NCBI GenBank assembly: GCA_002869185.1
Contig: PKTN01000004.1
Span: 310,001 to 374,000, forward strand
DNA: 64,000 nt
Source of the DNA: Denitrovibrio sp.
Lineage (GTDB): Bacteria; Chrysiogenota; Deferribacteres; Deferribacterales; Geovibrionaceae
Reading direction: 5' to 3'
How positions within the stretch are numbered: position 1 is the stretch's first letter; every line of letters begins with the position of its first letter. The notes under the pieces are model-generated. The model was not told the DNA's origin. It saw nothing but the letters and a program-made list of their open reading frames with translations, and searched no databases. Made by a program: the position numbers and the translations under genes. Below, one piece after another: positions 1 to 8,657 of this stretch.

Positions 1-1
1 G

Positions 2-880
2 AATGATAGCGATATAACCATTCTAGCCGCACAAAACCTTGCAAAAATCTCATCTGATGAGCGTTTGAGATTGCTGACACCTGTTGTAATGGAACTAGGT
101 AGCTATACTAAAAGTAGGGCTGCTGCAAATTTAATAGCTCATTGTGATATCTCTGATAATCAACTCGCCATCAGAGTCGCGAGTCTATCGGATCATAAAC
201 ATAAATTACCAACGTTGGATGAGAGCAGTCTTTCAGATTGGATTGAGGAACTGCAAGGTCCTTGTCAGTATGACACCCAAAAGTTATTGTTGATGAATGA
301 TAATGAATTACTTTTCAAACTACTTTTATATTGGGACAAGCTACCTGAGAGCATTAAAGTGTGGGCATTTAAAGAGATAATTACTTGTGAATTAGAAGAT
401 TATGAACCATTTATAAGAGAAGTTATTGCAAAAGACGAGAGTAAAAAGCTTCTTTTAATTGCATTTGACGTCTTACAGAGAATACCCCTTAAAGATGAAA
501 CTGATGAGCTAATTTCATCGTTCTATATCCATGATGATGATGAGATATGTGCTGCTGCTATCAAGGCTGGTCATATTGAACGAAAATGGTCGTCTTTATA
601 TGAAGAGGGTATGTCAGAGATGGTATGTATAGCTATAGTTAGTCAAATAAGTAGGTTTAAACAAAAAGAGGAGTGTGCATTTTTAGCATCCTTGCTTTGC
701 TCTAAGAGTTGGCGGATAAGAGCTACAGTGACGAACGCCTTGGTTAATCTAGCGCCTGATTCTTTAAAGATTCTTCAAGAGTTGCTTAAAGATAGTAATA
801 TGGATATCAGAGTGTCAGCAGTTAAAGCTATGAAGATGCTCGGCGAATATAATGAAGATTCTAAGAAAGTTATTTTCTGA
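2..880 (+). CDS. HEAT-repeat-like protein, C-terminal part (5' end outside window)
   Basis: The frame is open from base 2, so the TTG at 65 is not necessarily the start; codons before it continue as ...LAAQNLAKISSDE. The 292 visible residues are almost entirely alpha-helical. They contain repeated helix pairs of HEAT type, clearest near the C-terminus (RIRATVTNALVNLAPDSL and DIRVSAVKAMKMLGEY). No catalytic motif, signal peptide or membrane segment is visible in this part. HEAT arrays usually act as protein-binding scaffolds, so a role in a complex is inferred only from the fold. The gene ends with TGA and is followed by a strong hairpin at 921-946. The N-terminal portion, and any domain in it, cannot be seen here. 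Confidence 0.75.
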   Translation, partial: NDSDITILAAQNLAKISSDERLRLLTPVVMELGSYTKSRAAANLIAHCDISDNQLAIRVASLSDHKHKLPTLDESSLSDWIEELQGPCQYDTQKLLLMNDNELLFKLLLYWDKLPESIKVWAFKEIITCELEDYEPFIREVIAKDESKKLLLIAFDVLQRIPLKDETDELISSFYIHDDDEICAAAIKAGHIERKWSSLYEEGMSEMVCIAIVSQISRFKQKEECAFLASLLCSKSWRIRATVTNALVNLAPDSLKILQELLKDSNMDIRVSAVKAMKMLGEYNEDSKKVIF

Positions 881-920
881 CTTAGATACAAACCTGTTTC
901 ATACATAATATAAATAAAAA

Positions 921-951
921 AGCCGACACACTTATGTATGTCGGCTTTTTC
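921..951. terminator. Bidirectional intrinsic terminator
   Basis: An 8-bp perfect inverted repeat (AGCCGACA at 921-928 with TGTCGGCT at 939-946) is flanked by an A-run on the left and a T-run on the right. It sits between the rightward HEAT gene and the leftward tRNA, so it can end transcription in both directions. Confidence 0.85.
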
Positions 952-956
952 TATAA

Positions 957-1030
957 CGCGCCTGTAGGGATTCGAACCCCAAACCTTTTGATTCGTAGTC
1001 AAATGCTCTATCCAGTTGAGCTACAAGCGC
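957..1030 (-). tRNA. tRNA-Arg (anticodon ACG)
   Basis: The reverse complement folds as a complete cloverleaf. The 7-bp acceptor stem is GCGCUUG with CAGGCGC. The D-arm is GCUCAACUGGAUAGAGC. The anticodon stem UUUGA/UCAAA carries loop CUACGAA with anticodon ACG. The T-arm contains GGUUCGAAUCC. The discriminator base is G at 957 and the CCA end is not encoded. ACG, with A34 usually converted to inosine by TadA, reads CGU/CGC/CGA. Confidence 0.97.
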
Positions 1031-1143
1031 AGGTTGGATGGATTTTATATAGGATTTGCTGAACTTTGTCAATCAATAAACATGGGAAAGCTATAAAAAC
1101 TTAATTAATCCATGGATGTGTAGGTATCATTGCAATTGGTTTG

Positions 1144-1172
1144 TTGAATTTAAATAATAATTTATGTATATT
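1144..1172 (+). promoter_or_regulatory. Sigma-70-type promoter for the receiver protein
   Basis: TTGAAT at 1144-1149 and TATATT at 1167-1172 are separated by exactly 17 bp. Transcription would begin near 1179, about 40 bases ahead of the ATG at 1219. Together with the tRNA and terminator, this accounts for the gene-free stretch 881-1218. Confidence 0.5.
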
Positions 1173-1218
1173 ACTTTTTCCCTTTACATGATTGTAATTC
1201 AGACTTAAAGTTGGTGTT

Positions 1219-1581
1219 ATGAGTAAACTAAATGACCTAAACCTTTTGTATGTAGAAGATGAGAAATTTACAAGAATGCTTGTTAAAAAGCTTCTTGAAA
1301 AAGAAGGTATAAATGTCCATGAAGCTGCTAATGGGATTTTAGGACTAAAAAAATACTATGATGTAGCGCCAGAGATAATTATTACTGATCTTGCTATGCC
1401 AGAAATGGATGGGTTCGAAATGGTTAGCAAGATAAGAGAAAAGAATAAAAATGTTCCTATCATTATTACAACCGCCTACCGTGAAGAAGCAGAGAGAATA
1501 TGCTCGATGGTTACTGCTTGTATCTTTAAACCTATTATTAAAGATGACCTAGTTAACGCAATTAAAGAAATTCTTAATTAA
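1219..1581 (+). CDS. Single-domain response regulator (CheY-like receiver)
   Basis: The 120-residue protein is a stand-alone REC domain with no output domain. The acidic pair is E13-D14, the phospho-acceptor is D57 (IITDLAMPEMDG), the conserved hydroxyl residues lie at T84/T85 and the lysine is K104 followed by proline. Such proteins pass phosphate to a partner or change its activity by binding it. The next kinase gene downstream is at 2221, with an unrelated small secreted protein between them, so partnership with that HWRQPL kinase is possible but not shown. The ATG is preceded by a plausible promoter at 1144-1172 but only a weak ribosome-binding sequence. Confidence 0.9.
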   Translation: MSKLNDLNLLYVEDEKFTRMLVKKLLEKEGINVHEAANGILGLKKYYDVAPEIIITDLAMPEMDGFEMVSKIREKNKNVPIIITTAYREEAERICSMVTACIFKPIIKDDLVNAIKEILN

Positions 1582-1692
1582 GTTATTGGTAATTTTACCT
1601 TTCCTTTTTTGCCGTATCGCCTTGATATCTTACTGAAATGAGTTAGATTTAATAGTATAATAAACAAAGTACTCATTAGGTGATTTATGGCT

Positions 1693-2145
1693 ATGTATTA
1701 CAGGCTATTTACTCTTAGCTTAATCTTACTACTGACTCCTGATCTAGCTTTTTCTACGGGATACAATCTTTCAAAACTTAAACATAAATACTTTAAAAGT
1801 TTATTTCCACCTGTGAACCATTTAACGCCGTCTCCAGCAGACTATACCTTTGTCGGTGAGTGGATAAGGCGTAAAGGTAAGAGCGCATCCGACTATAATA
1901 TTAAAGTAAAGACAATAGTTTATAAAAAAACGTCCCATCATCTTGTGTATATTAAATTTAAAAGACATGGCAAACCATTTTGCTGGTGGTTTAGTAAAGC
2001 GACAGAAGGTAAACCTCCAAAAGGCTGGGTAGAAGGGGCTTGTGATGTCAACAATGATGGTATATATGAAGAGGTTTGGGATAGGAATGCCTACGAATCT
2101 GTTAATTGGAATTTATGTAAGTATTGGAATTGTGAAAGTTATTAA
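1693..2145 (+). CDS. Small secreted tryptophan-rich protein, function unknown
   Basis: I do not recognise this family. Residues 1-21 form a typical signal peptide (hydrophobic core LFTLSLILLLTP, likely cleavage after AFS). The mature part of about 130 residues is basic and rich in W and Y. It has four cysteines (about 97, 117, 142, 147), enough for two disulfides in the periplasm. A segment DVNNDGIYEE near residues 118-127 resembles a calcium-binding DxNxDG loop. An in-frame ATG at 1687 lies only 3 bases after the AGGTGA at 1678-1683, so the second ATG at 1693 (9-base spacing) is the better start. Its neighbours are signalling genes and do not suggest a function. Confidence 0.6.
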   Translation: MYYRLFTLSLILLLTPDLAFSTGYNLSKLKHKYFKSLFPPVNHLTPSPADYTFVGEWIRRKGKSASDYNIKVKTIVYKKTSHHLVYIKFKRHGKPFCWWFSKATEGKPPKGWVEGACDVNNDGIYEEVWDRNAYESVNWNLCKYWNCESY

Positions 2146-2220
2146 CTTGACTTTACTAGCTCCTAGCTTAAAATAAGATATTACACAAATTCAATTAGTT
2201 AGTTATTAAAGGCTGGGATC

Positions 2221-4182
2221 ATGGGTAAAGAGCAGTGGCGGTTTAAACGTTTTTACTTTATTACATCCTTCGCAGTTTTATTCTTTATTACTGTAGGGAT
2301 GGGTTCGTACTTTGTTATTGGTAAATATAATGAGTTCAAACAATACGCTCTCAAAGATAAACTCACAAATATCGAAAATAAAAAATTAATCCTTAAAAAT
2401 TCAGTAGATAGCTTTGTTCAGCAAGCAAATTCTATTGTTTCTAAAGTTGAATCTGACTTTGAGTCTAGATTACTTAGTAGAGTTAATACTGCACATAGAA
2501 TAGCACAAAAAATATATGGTGAAATGAAACCTAGGTCTAGCGATAGAGAAATAAAATCTGCTATTAAGGCAGCGCTCTCTAGTATGATATTTGACAGTAA
2601 TTATATATTCATTTTTGCTACAGATGGGCTAAACATATCATCGCCCCTTCTCAAGCATCTAGAAGGGCGTAATACTCTTGATATGAGAGATTCCGAGGGT
2701 AACTACACTGTTAGAGATGCCATTAAAATCGTTAATGAGAAGAAAGAAGGGTTCATGGATGTATTCTGGGAGAAACCAGGTTCAGAATCACGCGAGCTAA
2801 AGAAAAAAAAGGTGTATGTTAAGCTTTTTGAACCTTTCAACTGGGTAATAGGCTATGGAGAGTATAAGGATGATTTTGATGCTGAAACTCAAGCAAACGT
2901 TATTGAACAGCTTGAATCGATCTCTCTTGATAGTCATAGCTACTTATTTGCTACTACATATGATGGAGTCTCTCTGACCAAGCCAGCTAAAGGCAAAAAT
3001 ATGTATGACGTTCGTGACGTTAATGGAAAATATATTGTTAGAGACCTTATAGACACAGCAAAAAATGGTGGTGGTTTTGTTTTATATGTGATGCCTCCAT
3101 TCAAAGGAGCTAGACCAGAGAATAAGCTTAGTTACGTTGCTCCTATAAATAAATGGGACTGGTATATCGGCACAGGAATGTACCTTACAGACATTGAAGC
3201 TGCCTACGAAGCTAGATTGGCAGCTATTGCTGAGTTTGCTAAGAGAGAAATTATTCTGGTTATTGTCGCTCTTGTTGTACTCCTTCTATTTGGAGGGTTT
3301 ATATTTCATCTCTTTTCAAACAAACTACAAAAACTAATTGATTCTTATAATGATGAACTTAAAGAGCTGAACCTTTCACTTGAAGAGAAAGTTATAGAGA
3401 AGACTTCTGAGTTAAATGAGCTTAATCTTAGTCTCGAACAACGAGTAGAAGAAGAAGTCGTAAAGAATAGAGAGAAAGATAGGATTATGTTCCAACAAGG
3501 TCGTTTGGCCGCTATGGGGGAGATGATAGGTAATATCGCTCACCAGTGGAGACAACCGCTGAGTAGTATTTCTATGTTTATACAAGACATCCAAGAGGCT
3601 TATGAATGTGGAGAGTTGGATGATGAGTATATTTCTGGAACAGTTGGCAGATGTACACAAACTATTGGACACATGTCGGACACTATAGATAACTTTAGAT
3701 ACTTTTTTAACACTGATAAGGGACAGGTAAAATTCTGTGTTGAGGATGAGGTTAAAAAATGCCTAAACCTTCTTGATGCAGGGCTAGAAAATAACAGTAT
3801 TGAGATAACTATTAGTAACGATGGGTGTGTCGATACTTTTGGTGTGCCTGGTGAATATGCTCAAGCTATTGTTAACGTAATCAATAATGCGAAAGATGTG
3901 CTCCTTGCTAGAAAGATTGAAAAACCAAAAATAATGATCAGAAGCTTTGTTGAAGATGATTTTGTAAACGTTATTATATGTGATAATGCGGGTGGTATTG
4001 ATGAGGGTGTCATAGAAAGAATATTTGAACCTTACTTTACAACTAAAACAGATGGAAAAGGTACTGGTATAGGTCTTTACTTTTCTAAAATGATCATCGA
4101 AGGGAATATGTTAGGAAAGATGAGTGTAACCAATCTTGATGAAGGTGCATGTTTCGTAATATCTGTTCCTGTAGCGGAATAA
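2221..4182 (+). CDS. Sensor histidine kinase, double-Cache, HWRQPL type
   Basis: This is a membrane sensor kinase of 653 residues. A first membrane helix (about 12-32) leads into a periplasmic region with two successive Cache-type modules. Each has the pattern D..G.Y.VRD, at about 155 and 270, and the second ends in WYIGTGMYL. A second membrane helix (344-363) is followed by a coiled coil rich in ELN..L. The phospho-acceptor is H441 in IAHQWRQPLSS. The ATPase domain has N-box N555/N556, D588 in DNAGGI and the glycine-rich GKGTGIGLY at 612-620. Cache domains bind small ligands such as organic acids or amino acids, but the ligand cannot be read from sequence. No output regulator is fused or adjacent; the receiver-only protein at 1219 is the nearest candidate. 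Confidence 0.92.
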   Translation: MGKEQWRFKRFYFITSFAVLFFITVGMGSYFVIGKYNEFKQYALKDKLTNIENKKLILKNSVDSFVQQANSIVSKVESDFESRLLSRVNTAHRIAQKIYGEMKPRSSDREIKSAIKAALSSMIFDSNYIFIFATDGLNISSPLLKHLEGRNTLDMRDSEGNYTVRDAIKIVNEKKEGFMDVFWEKPGSESRELKKKKVYVKLFEPFNWVIGYGEYKDDFDAETQANVIEQLESISLDSHSYLFATTYDGVSLTKPAKGKNMYDVRDVNGKYIVRDLIDTAKNGGGFVLYVMPPFKGARPENKLSYVAPINKWDWYIGTGMYLTDIEAAYEARLAAIAEFAKREIILVIVALVVLLLFGGFIFHLFSNKLQKLIDSYNDELKELNLSLEEKVIEKTSELNELNLSLEQRVEEEVVKNREKDRIMFQQGRLAAMGEMIGNIAHQWRQPLSSISMFIQDIQEAYECGELDDEYISGTVGRCTQTIGHMSDTIDNFRYFFNTDKGQVKFCVEDEVKKCLNLLDAGLENNSIEITISNDGCVDTFGVPGEYAQAIVNVINNAKDVLLARKIEKPKIMIRSFVEDDFVNVIICDNAGGIDEGVIERIFEPYFTTKTDGKGTGIGLYFSKMIIEGNMLGKMSVTNLDEGACFVISVPVAE

Positions 4183-4184
4183 AT

Positions 4185-4218
4185 AAAAAAGCCAGAAACA
4201 CTTCCGTGCAACTGGCTT
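4185..4218 (-). terminator. Terminator of the leftward STAS gene
   Basis: AAGCCAG (4189-4195) pairs with CTGGCTT (4212-4218). On the minus strand the hairpin is followed by a T-run (the A-run at 4183-4190), as expected for intrinsic termination of the STAS gene. On the plus strand there is no T-run. Confidence 0.6.
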
Positions 4219-4225
4219 GAAAAAT

Positions 4226-4264
4226 CGGATCTCCTCCCCCCGAGGGCTTACTCAGCGTAATCCG
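4226..4264 (-). other. Hairpin with G-rich loop after the STAS gene
   Basis: CGGAT (4226-4230) pairs with ATCCG (4260-4264). On the minus strand the enclosed sequence contains CCTC-GGGGG-GAGG, and the outer stem is followed by ATTTTT. It is unusually GC-rich for this region. It may be a first terminator in tandem with 4189-4218, or the 3' end of a small RNA. Confidence 0.35.
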
Positions 4265-4270
4265 AAATAT

Positions 4271-4612
4271 TTATGCAGATAATGCAGATTCTAAGTCATC
4301 ATAAATGTTTAAAATGTCGACAAATACCCATGGGTTGTTCTCGTTGCGACTCTTGTCCATTTTCATATTACAGATATATAGAGATTTACCATAAACACCT
4401 ATGCAGGTTTTTAAACGCATAAGCTTATTCACACCAGCGCTGTCTATGTTTTGTGTCTCTTCTAAATTGATAATTATCTTGCCATTTATCGTTTTAGATA
4501 TTTTAAGTGCATTCGCAAGAAAAGCATCAGCATTTGATTCGTTTAGAGATTCTTCATGAGTAGTGATTATTATATTATTGTCAGTTGTTTCCGAACTAAG
4601 TTTAAAACTCAT
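4271..4612 (-). CDS. STAS-domain protein (anti-sigma-factor-antagonist-like)
   Basis: This 113-residue protein consists of one STAS domain. The signature NIDSAGVNKLMRL carries D57-S58, where S58 matches the serine phosphorylated in SpoIIAA/RsbV-type proteins. In that family the domain binds a kinase/anti-sigma partner and releases it according to serine phosphorylation. No RsbW-type kinase or sigma factor is present in the window, so the partner is unknown. It might also relay between the surrounding two-component proteins. The start is well supported by GAGGGTGA a few bases upstream. Two hairpins follow the stop. Confidence 0.85.
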   Translation of the reverse strand: MSFKLSSETTDNNIIITTHEESLNESNADAFLANALKISKTINGKIIINLEETQNIDSAGVNKLMRLKTCIGVYGKSLYICNMKMDKSRNENNPWVFVDILNIYDDLESALSA

Positions 4613-4728
4613 AATTCACCCTCTTTAATAATAAAATTATAATAGGACTGACGATAAAAAAATACTATCCCCATGTAGGGTGAGGAATGGGTGGTTTTGG
4701 ACTGAAGGTTGTTGGTGTGAAAGGTAAA

Positions 4729-5367
4729 TTAAATTATAGATTTATATTTTGCTTTTCGTAAAGCATCTTCGCGTCCAGATGCCTGAAGTTTTTCGTATAT
4801 ATTTTTAATATGTGAATGGACAGTATTTCTGCTTATTTTTAACTCTTCAGATACCTCGTTATAAGTAAAGCCTTGGTTGAGTAGTTTTAGTACTTCAACC
4901 TCTCTTTTTGTGAGGTTGTCATTGTTGTCATTAAATGGTGTATCCTGAAAGAAGTTGATTACCTTTCTGGCAATGCTAGGTGTCATAGGAGCACCACCGT
5001 CGTGCATGAGCCTTATATATTTGATTATCTGTAGAGCTGAGGCTCCTTTGAGTATATAGCCAGATGCACCAGCTTTGAGTGCTTTAAAAAGATATTCGTT
5101 ACCATCATGTATTGTATAGACTAAGAATTGTGTATCTATTTCTTTTTCAACTAGTTTTTCTATAAGCTCTATGCCAGAAGCACCTGGTAAATTGATGTCG
5201 ACTATAAGAATATCGACTGGCTCGGTTTCAAGCTCAGCTTCAGCCATCTCAGCATCAGGATAAGTAGACACGATTTTAATTCCAGGTTCATTCATAAGGA
5301 TTGAAGATAGGTTTTTTGTAAGCTCAATATTGTCGTCAACGATTGATACTTTTATATTATTTGCCAA
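4729..5367 (-). CDS. NarL/FixJ-family response regulator
   Basis: The 212-residue protein has an N-terminal receiver domain (acidic D11/D12, phospho-acceptor D57 in LIVDINLPG). The LuxR-type helix-turn-helix lies at about 150-208 (LTKREVEVLKLLNQGF, then RNTVHSHIKNIYEKL). It is a DNA-binding transcriptional regulator activated by phosphorylation. The gene begins 3 bases after the stop of the sensor kinase at 5371-7041, so the two are translated together and are almost certainly a cognate pair. Targets are not visible. Confidence 0.94.
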   Translation of the reverse strand: MANNIKVSIVDDNIELTKNLSSILMNEPGIKIVSTYPDAEMAEAELETEPVDILIVDINLPGASGIELIEKLVEKEIDTQFLVYTIHDGNEYLFKALKAGASGYILKGASALQIIKYIRLMHDGGAPMTPSIARKVINFFQDTPFNDNNDNLTKREVEVLKLLNQGFTYNEVSEELKISRNTVHSHIKNIYEKLQASGREDALRKAKYKSII

Positions 5368-5370
5368 GCT

Positions 5371-7041
5371 TCATTCTCCTGTTCCGTTATTATCAAGTAG
5401 AGGAATATCCACACGTATATTTGTACCATTTTTAGAAGTTATTACAAGCTTTCCGCCAAGTTTTTCTGTTCTTTTATTCATATTTCTTGTTCCGTATCCT
5501 TCTGTATCAGAATCTGATATCCCTTTTCCATTATCGATGACTATAATTGAGAATATTTCAACTTTAAAGGACACTTCAATTGTTACATAAGTAGCTTCAG
5601 AGTGTTTGATAATATTTGTAATCATCTCTTTAAATAGTCTAAAAATTGAAATGTATGTATCGAAGCCTACATAGCTATTATATATTTTCCCATTAATAGA
5701 AAATTTTCTTTCTATGTCTCTAGACTCTAAAACTGTGGCACTAAAACCTCTCATGTCAGCTACTAGCGAGCTCCAGTCTATATCTTTTTTATCAAGAATG
5801 TTCAGCATAGATCTAAGTTCAAAACTGCCGTTTTCGAGTAGGCTGGCTATCTGAGCGATTTTTTTATTTTTAACTGCAACATCCTCTTCATCAAGAGCCA
5901 TTTGAGCCAATATCGTTCCTGTGGCAACAACGCCACCTATACCGTCATGCATATCCCCAAGTATCGATTCTTTATATGTCAAAATCTCTTTTTCGTGTGC
6001 GGTGGTAATAGCATCCATTTGGGCTGTAATGTCGTTAAAAATGACCAATGAACCCTCTATGTCCCCTTGTTGGACACGCTTCTTTAAAACGCTAAGCTGA
6101 TAGTTCGCACCTGTTCCCCATTTTGTATGAATAGTTGTAGGTTCACTCTCTTCTAACTCTGTCCAATCGATACGCAGGAGTTCAAATACTTTTTTTATAG
6201 GTAGACCAATAATGTCGTTACTCAGGCGTAGTACCTTCCTTGCAGGGGCGTTATAATCTACCACAATATTATTATTGTCAGAAATTATAACTGGTGAGTC
6301 TATAATGTCGAAAACTGACTCTCTAGCATAAGGTATAACATTGAGTAATCTGTATTTAAAAATAGCGATTGCTACTAGTATTGAAGAGAATGCAAACGTT
6401 GCAGGAATTGGGTTATAAGGTTCGAATGGGAATAATTTAAAGATATATAAAAGAGTTACAATTATAACAATCAGTATTGCTACAATAATAAGCTGAAACT
6501 GAGTTTTATATGGTTGTTTATGAACTATTACAGCCTTTATGAGCATATATAAGACTATTAAGTCTATACCATCATGGAATAAAATAGTGATAAACTTTTT
6601 CCATACACTAGGGGTAAGAAGTATTAAGTTAAACCCTTCTTTGGTGGTTACGAATAGAGTTTTGTCCCATATTAAATGATGCTGATCGTTTGAGAACATA
6701 GCTAATGAAACTACTGAAGAAATGGAGAATAGTAGGATTAAAAACCATTTAGGTGGAAGCTTTTGCTTTACAAGCTGAAAAATACAGCAGAGTAAAAATA
6801 TTGGGAAAAACTGCATAGGAATTGATGAAAGCCTTGCAAGTGTTTCTATATATTCTCTGTCAGCAATTATTAGTTGAATGCCATAAATTAATGGCCACAT
6901 ACTCAAAATAATAAAGGATATGCCGAAGTATAGAAATACCTTGTCTTTTCTTCTTTTAAGGCCGTATACGCCAAGCCCTAAAGCAGTAAAAGCAGATATT
7001 AAAACTATTAACGCATAAGGTGGAAACTGCAGATTCGGCAT
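5371..7041 (-). CDS. Sensor histidine kinase, 7TM-PAS-HisKA_3 (NarX/LiaS type)
   Basis: The 556-residue protein starts with seven predicted membrane helices (about 1-230) of the 7TM histidine-kinase sensor type. A PAS domain follows (about 235-345, DSPVIISDNNNIVVDYNAPA). The HisKA_3 dimerisation segment has phospho-acceptor H365 in GDMHDGIGG, and the ATPase domain ends in DNGKGISD and GYGTRNMNKR. This architecture pairs with NarL-family regulators, and exactly such a gene follows 3 bases downstream. The upstream gene is an HD-GYP phosphodiesterase 18 bases away, so the three form one operon. The signal sensed by the 7TM region is unknown. Confidence 0.93.
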   Translation of the reverse strand: MPNLQFPPYALIVLISAFTALGLGVYGLKRRKDKVFLYFGISFIILSMWPLIYGIQLIIADREYIETLARLSSIPMQFFPIFLLCCIFQLVKQKLPPKWFLILLFSISSVVSLAMFSNDQHHLIWDKTLFVTTKEGFNLILLTPSVWKKFITILFHDGIDLIVLYMLIKAVIVHKQPYKTQFQLIIVAILIVIIVTLLYIFKLFPFEPYNPIPATFAFSSILVAIAIFKYRLLNVIPYARESVFDIIDSPVIISDNNNIVVDYNAPARKVLRLSNDIIGLPIKKVFELLRIDWTELEESEPTTIHTKWGTGANYQLSVLKKRVQQGDIEGSLVIFNDITAQMDAITTAHEKEILTYKESILGDMHDGIGGVVATGTILAQMALDEEDVAVKNKKIAQIASLLENGSFELRSMLNILDKKDIDWSSLVADMRGFSATVLESRDIERKFSINGKIYNSYVGFDTYISIFRLFKEMITNIIKHSEATYVTIEVSFKVEIFSIIVIDNGKGISDSDTEGYGTRNMNKRTEKLGGKLVITSKNGTNIRVDIPLLDNNGTGE

Positions 7042-7059
7042 TTATTCTCCGTGTTTTTC

Positions 7060-8520
7060 TTAGACAGAAATTTTAGATGTTCGGTAATTCTCGTCAGAGT
7101 ATTCGTCAGCAATATTAATAAACTTTTGTTCAACTTTCAAGAAGGCATCGACTATCTGTGGGTCGAAATGATTTCCTCGACCTTCAATGATTATATTTTT
7201 GGCATCTTCGTGTGTAAAAGCTGGCTTATAAACACGCTTAGATATGAGTGCATCATAAACATCCGCAACAGCCATCATTCGACCAGATATAGGTATCTCT
7301 GAGCCTTTAAGGCTCCTTGGATATCCAGAGCCATTCCACTTTTCGTGGTGAGTGAAGGCGATCTCTTCAGCAAATTTTAGAAAAGAGTTTTTACCAAGAG
7401 CTTTTCCTGCTGTGTGCAAAGCTTTACGTCCGTAGTTTGGGTGACGTTTCATAACTTTAAATTCATCGTCAGTCAGTTTCCCTGGTTTCAAAAGAATGTT
7501 GTCAGGTATCCCAACTTTACCAATATCGTGAAGTGGTGCAGACTTGAATATCAGATCAATATTCTCATCAGTAAGCTCAGCTGAAAAATCAGGGTAGCTT
7601 TTAAGCTCTTCTGCCAGAGCAAGTATGTAGCGCTGGGTCCGCATGATATGTGCGCCGGTTTCGTTGTCTCTGGTCTCAGCTAATGAAGCAAGGCTTAGGA
7701 TCGAGACATCTTGTGTAAGTTGTAGCGCCTCTGTCCTCTCTTTAAGGCTGTGTATCATCTCGTTGGTATATTTTGCCATATAGCCAAACTCATCTATGGA
7801 GCTGACTGGCACTGTTGCATTTAGGTTGCCATTTACTACTTCGTTCAGAGTTGAATTCTGGTAGTGGAGATAAAGTTTAAGGTTACGAGTGAAAGAGACA
7901 GCCACCAGTGATGAATAGCTAATGATAACGATAAAGATAAAGGCGAACTCTTTAAGTATAGAGAGAGTAGCTGACATAGCATTTGGGTTACTAGAAAAAA
8001 TCCAGTCAAGATCTTTAATTATAACTAAAAAGATAACTCCTAATACAGCTAGGCTTGTAAAAATGGAGAAGACAAGATATTTTTTTGTGAGTGAAATGTA
8101 TGATGCAGTCAGTTCAACATTTTTACCTGTTGTGGCCATGTATTTTATGATTTTTTGTCTATTGTATAGTGTTATGTCTAGTGACATGAAAAAGCCAATA
8201 AGGAACCATCCAACTATAAGTTTGAAACCGCTAGCAAGTGGAAATCCATGAACGATAGCGTTGTATATACCAACGGCAAATCCACTTAGCATAAAGAGAG
8301 TAAATGTAGTTTTAAAAACTATGTCAGACGAAGGTGTATCTGTTGCTCCACAAAGCTTCTTATAGACGGCATAGTTAATGCTGAAAGTAGCTATGAATAG
8401 AACCAGTGTGGTGCTTCCCCATTGAATAAGGGTGAGTGATTCAACGTATGGACAAACCTGTCCGCCATAGAGAGTTAGAACAAAAAAAGCAGCAATATAA
8501 TGAAAAACAAGCCTTGCCAT
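7060..8520 (-). CDS. HD-GYP domain protein, likely c-di-GMP phosphodiesterase
   Basis: The 486 residues comprise several membrane helices (about 1-215), a HAMP-like linker (VVNGNLNATVPVSSIDEFG) and a C-terminal HD-GYP domain. The metal-binding pair is H331-D332 in PLHDIGKVGIPDNIL, followed by HHEKWNGSGYP, so the key motifs of an active enzyme are present. HD-GYP proteins hydrolyse c-di-GMP to pGpG or GMP. The ATG is supported by AAGGTGA five bases upstream. It is the first gene of an operon with the 7TM kinase and NarL-type regulator, so its phosphodiesterase output may be co-regulated with that pathway. Confidence 0.92.
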   Translation of the reverse strand: MARLVFHYIAAFFVLTLYGGQVCPYVESLTLIQWGSTTLVLFIATFSINYAVYKKLCGATDTPSSDIVFKTTFTLFMLSGFAVGIYNAIVHGFPLASGFKLIVGWFLIGFFMSLDITLYNRQKIIKYMATTGKNVELTASYISLTKKYLVFSIFTSLAVLGVIFLVIIKDLDWIFSSNPNAMSATLSILKEFAFIFIVIISYSSLVAVSFTRNLKLYLHYQNSTLNEVVNGNLNATVPVSSIDEFGYMAKYTNEMIHSLKERTEALQLTQDVSILSLASLAETRDNETGAHIMRTQRYILALAEELKSYPDFSAELTDENIDLIFKSAPLHDIGKVGIPDNILLKPGKLTDDEFKVMKRHPNYGRKALHTAGKALGKNSFLKFAEEIAFTHHEKWNGSGYPRSLKGSEIPISGRMMAVADVYDALISKRVYKPAFTHEDAKNIIIEGRGNHFDPQIVDAFLKVEQKFINIADEYSDENYRTSKISV

Positions 8521-8657
8521 ATGTTCACCTTAATTAGATGAAGTATAGCACTTAGGGAATATTAAAACAATTTTAAGTAGGCTATAACCTATTATTAGCT
8601 GAAGGCTAGAAGATAGAAATATCTTCAATCTCTTTATTTTTCTGATAAACTTATTTA

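Noticed and set aside
775-1002. Leftward 75-residue reading frame
   Set aside because: It runs over the tRNA-Arg gene, the terminator and the end of the HEAT gene and has no ribosome-binding site or domain.
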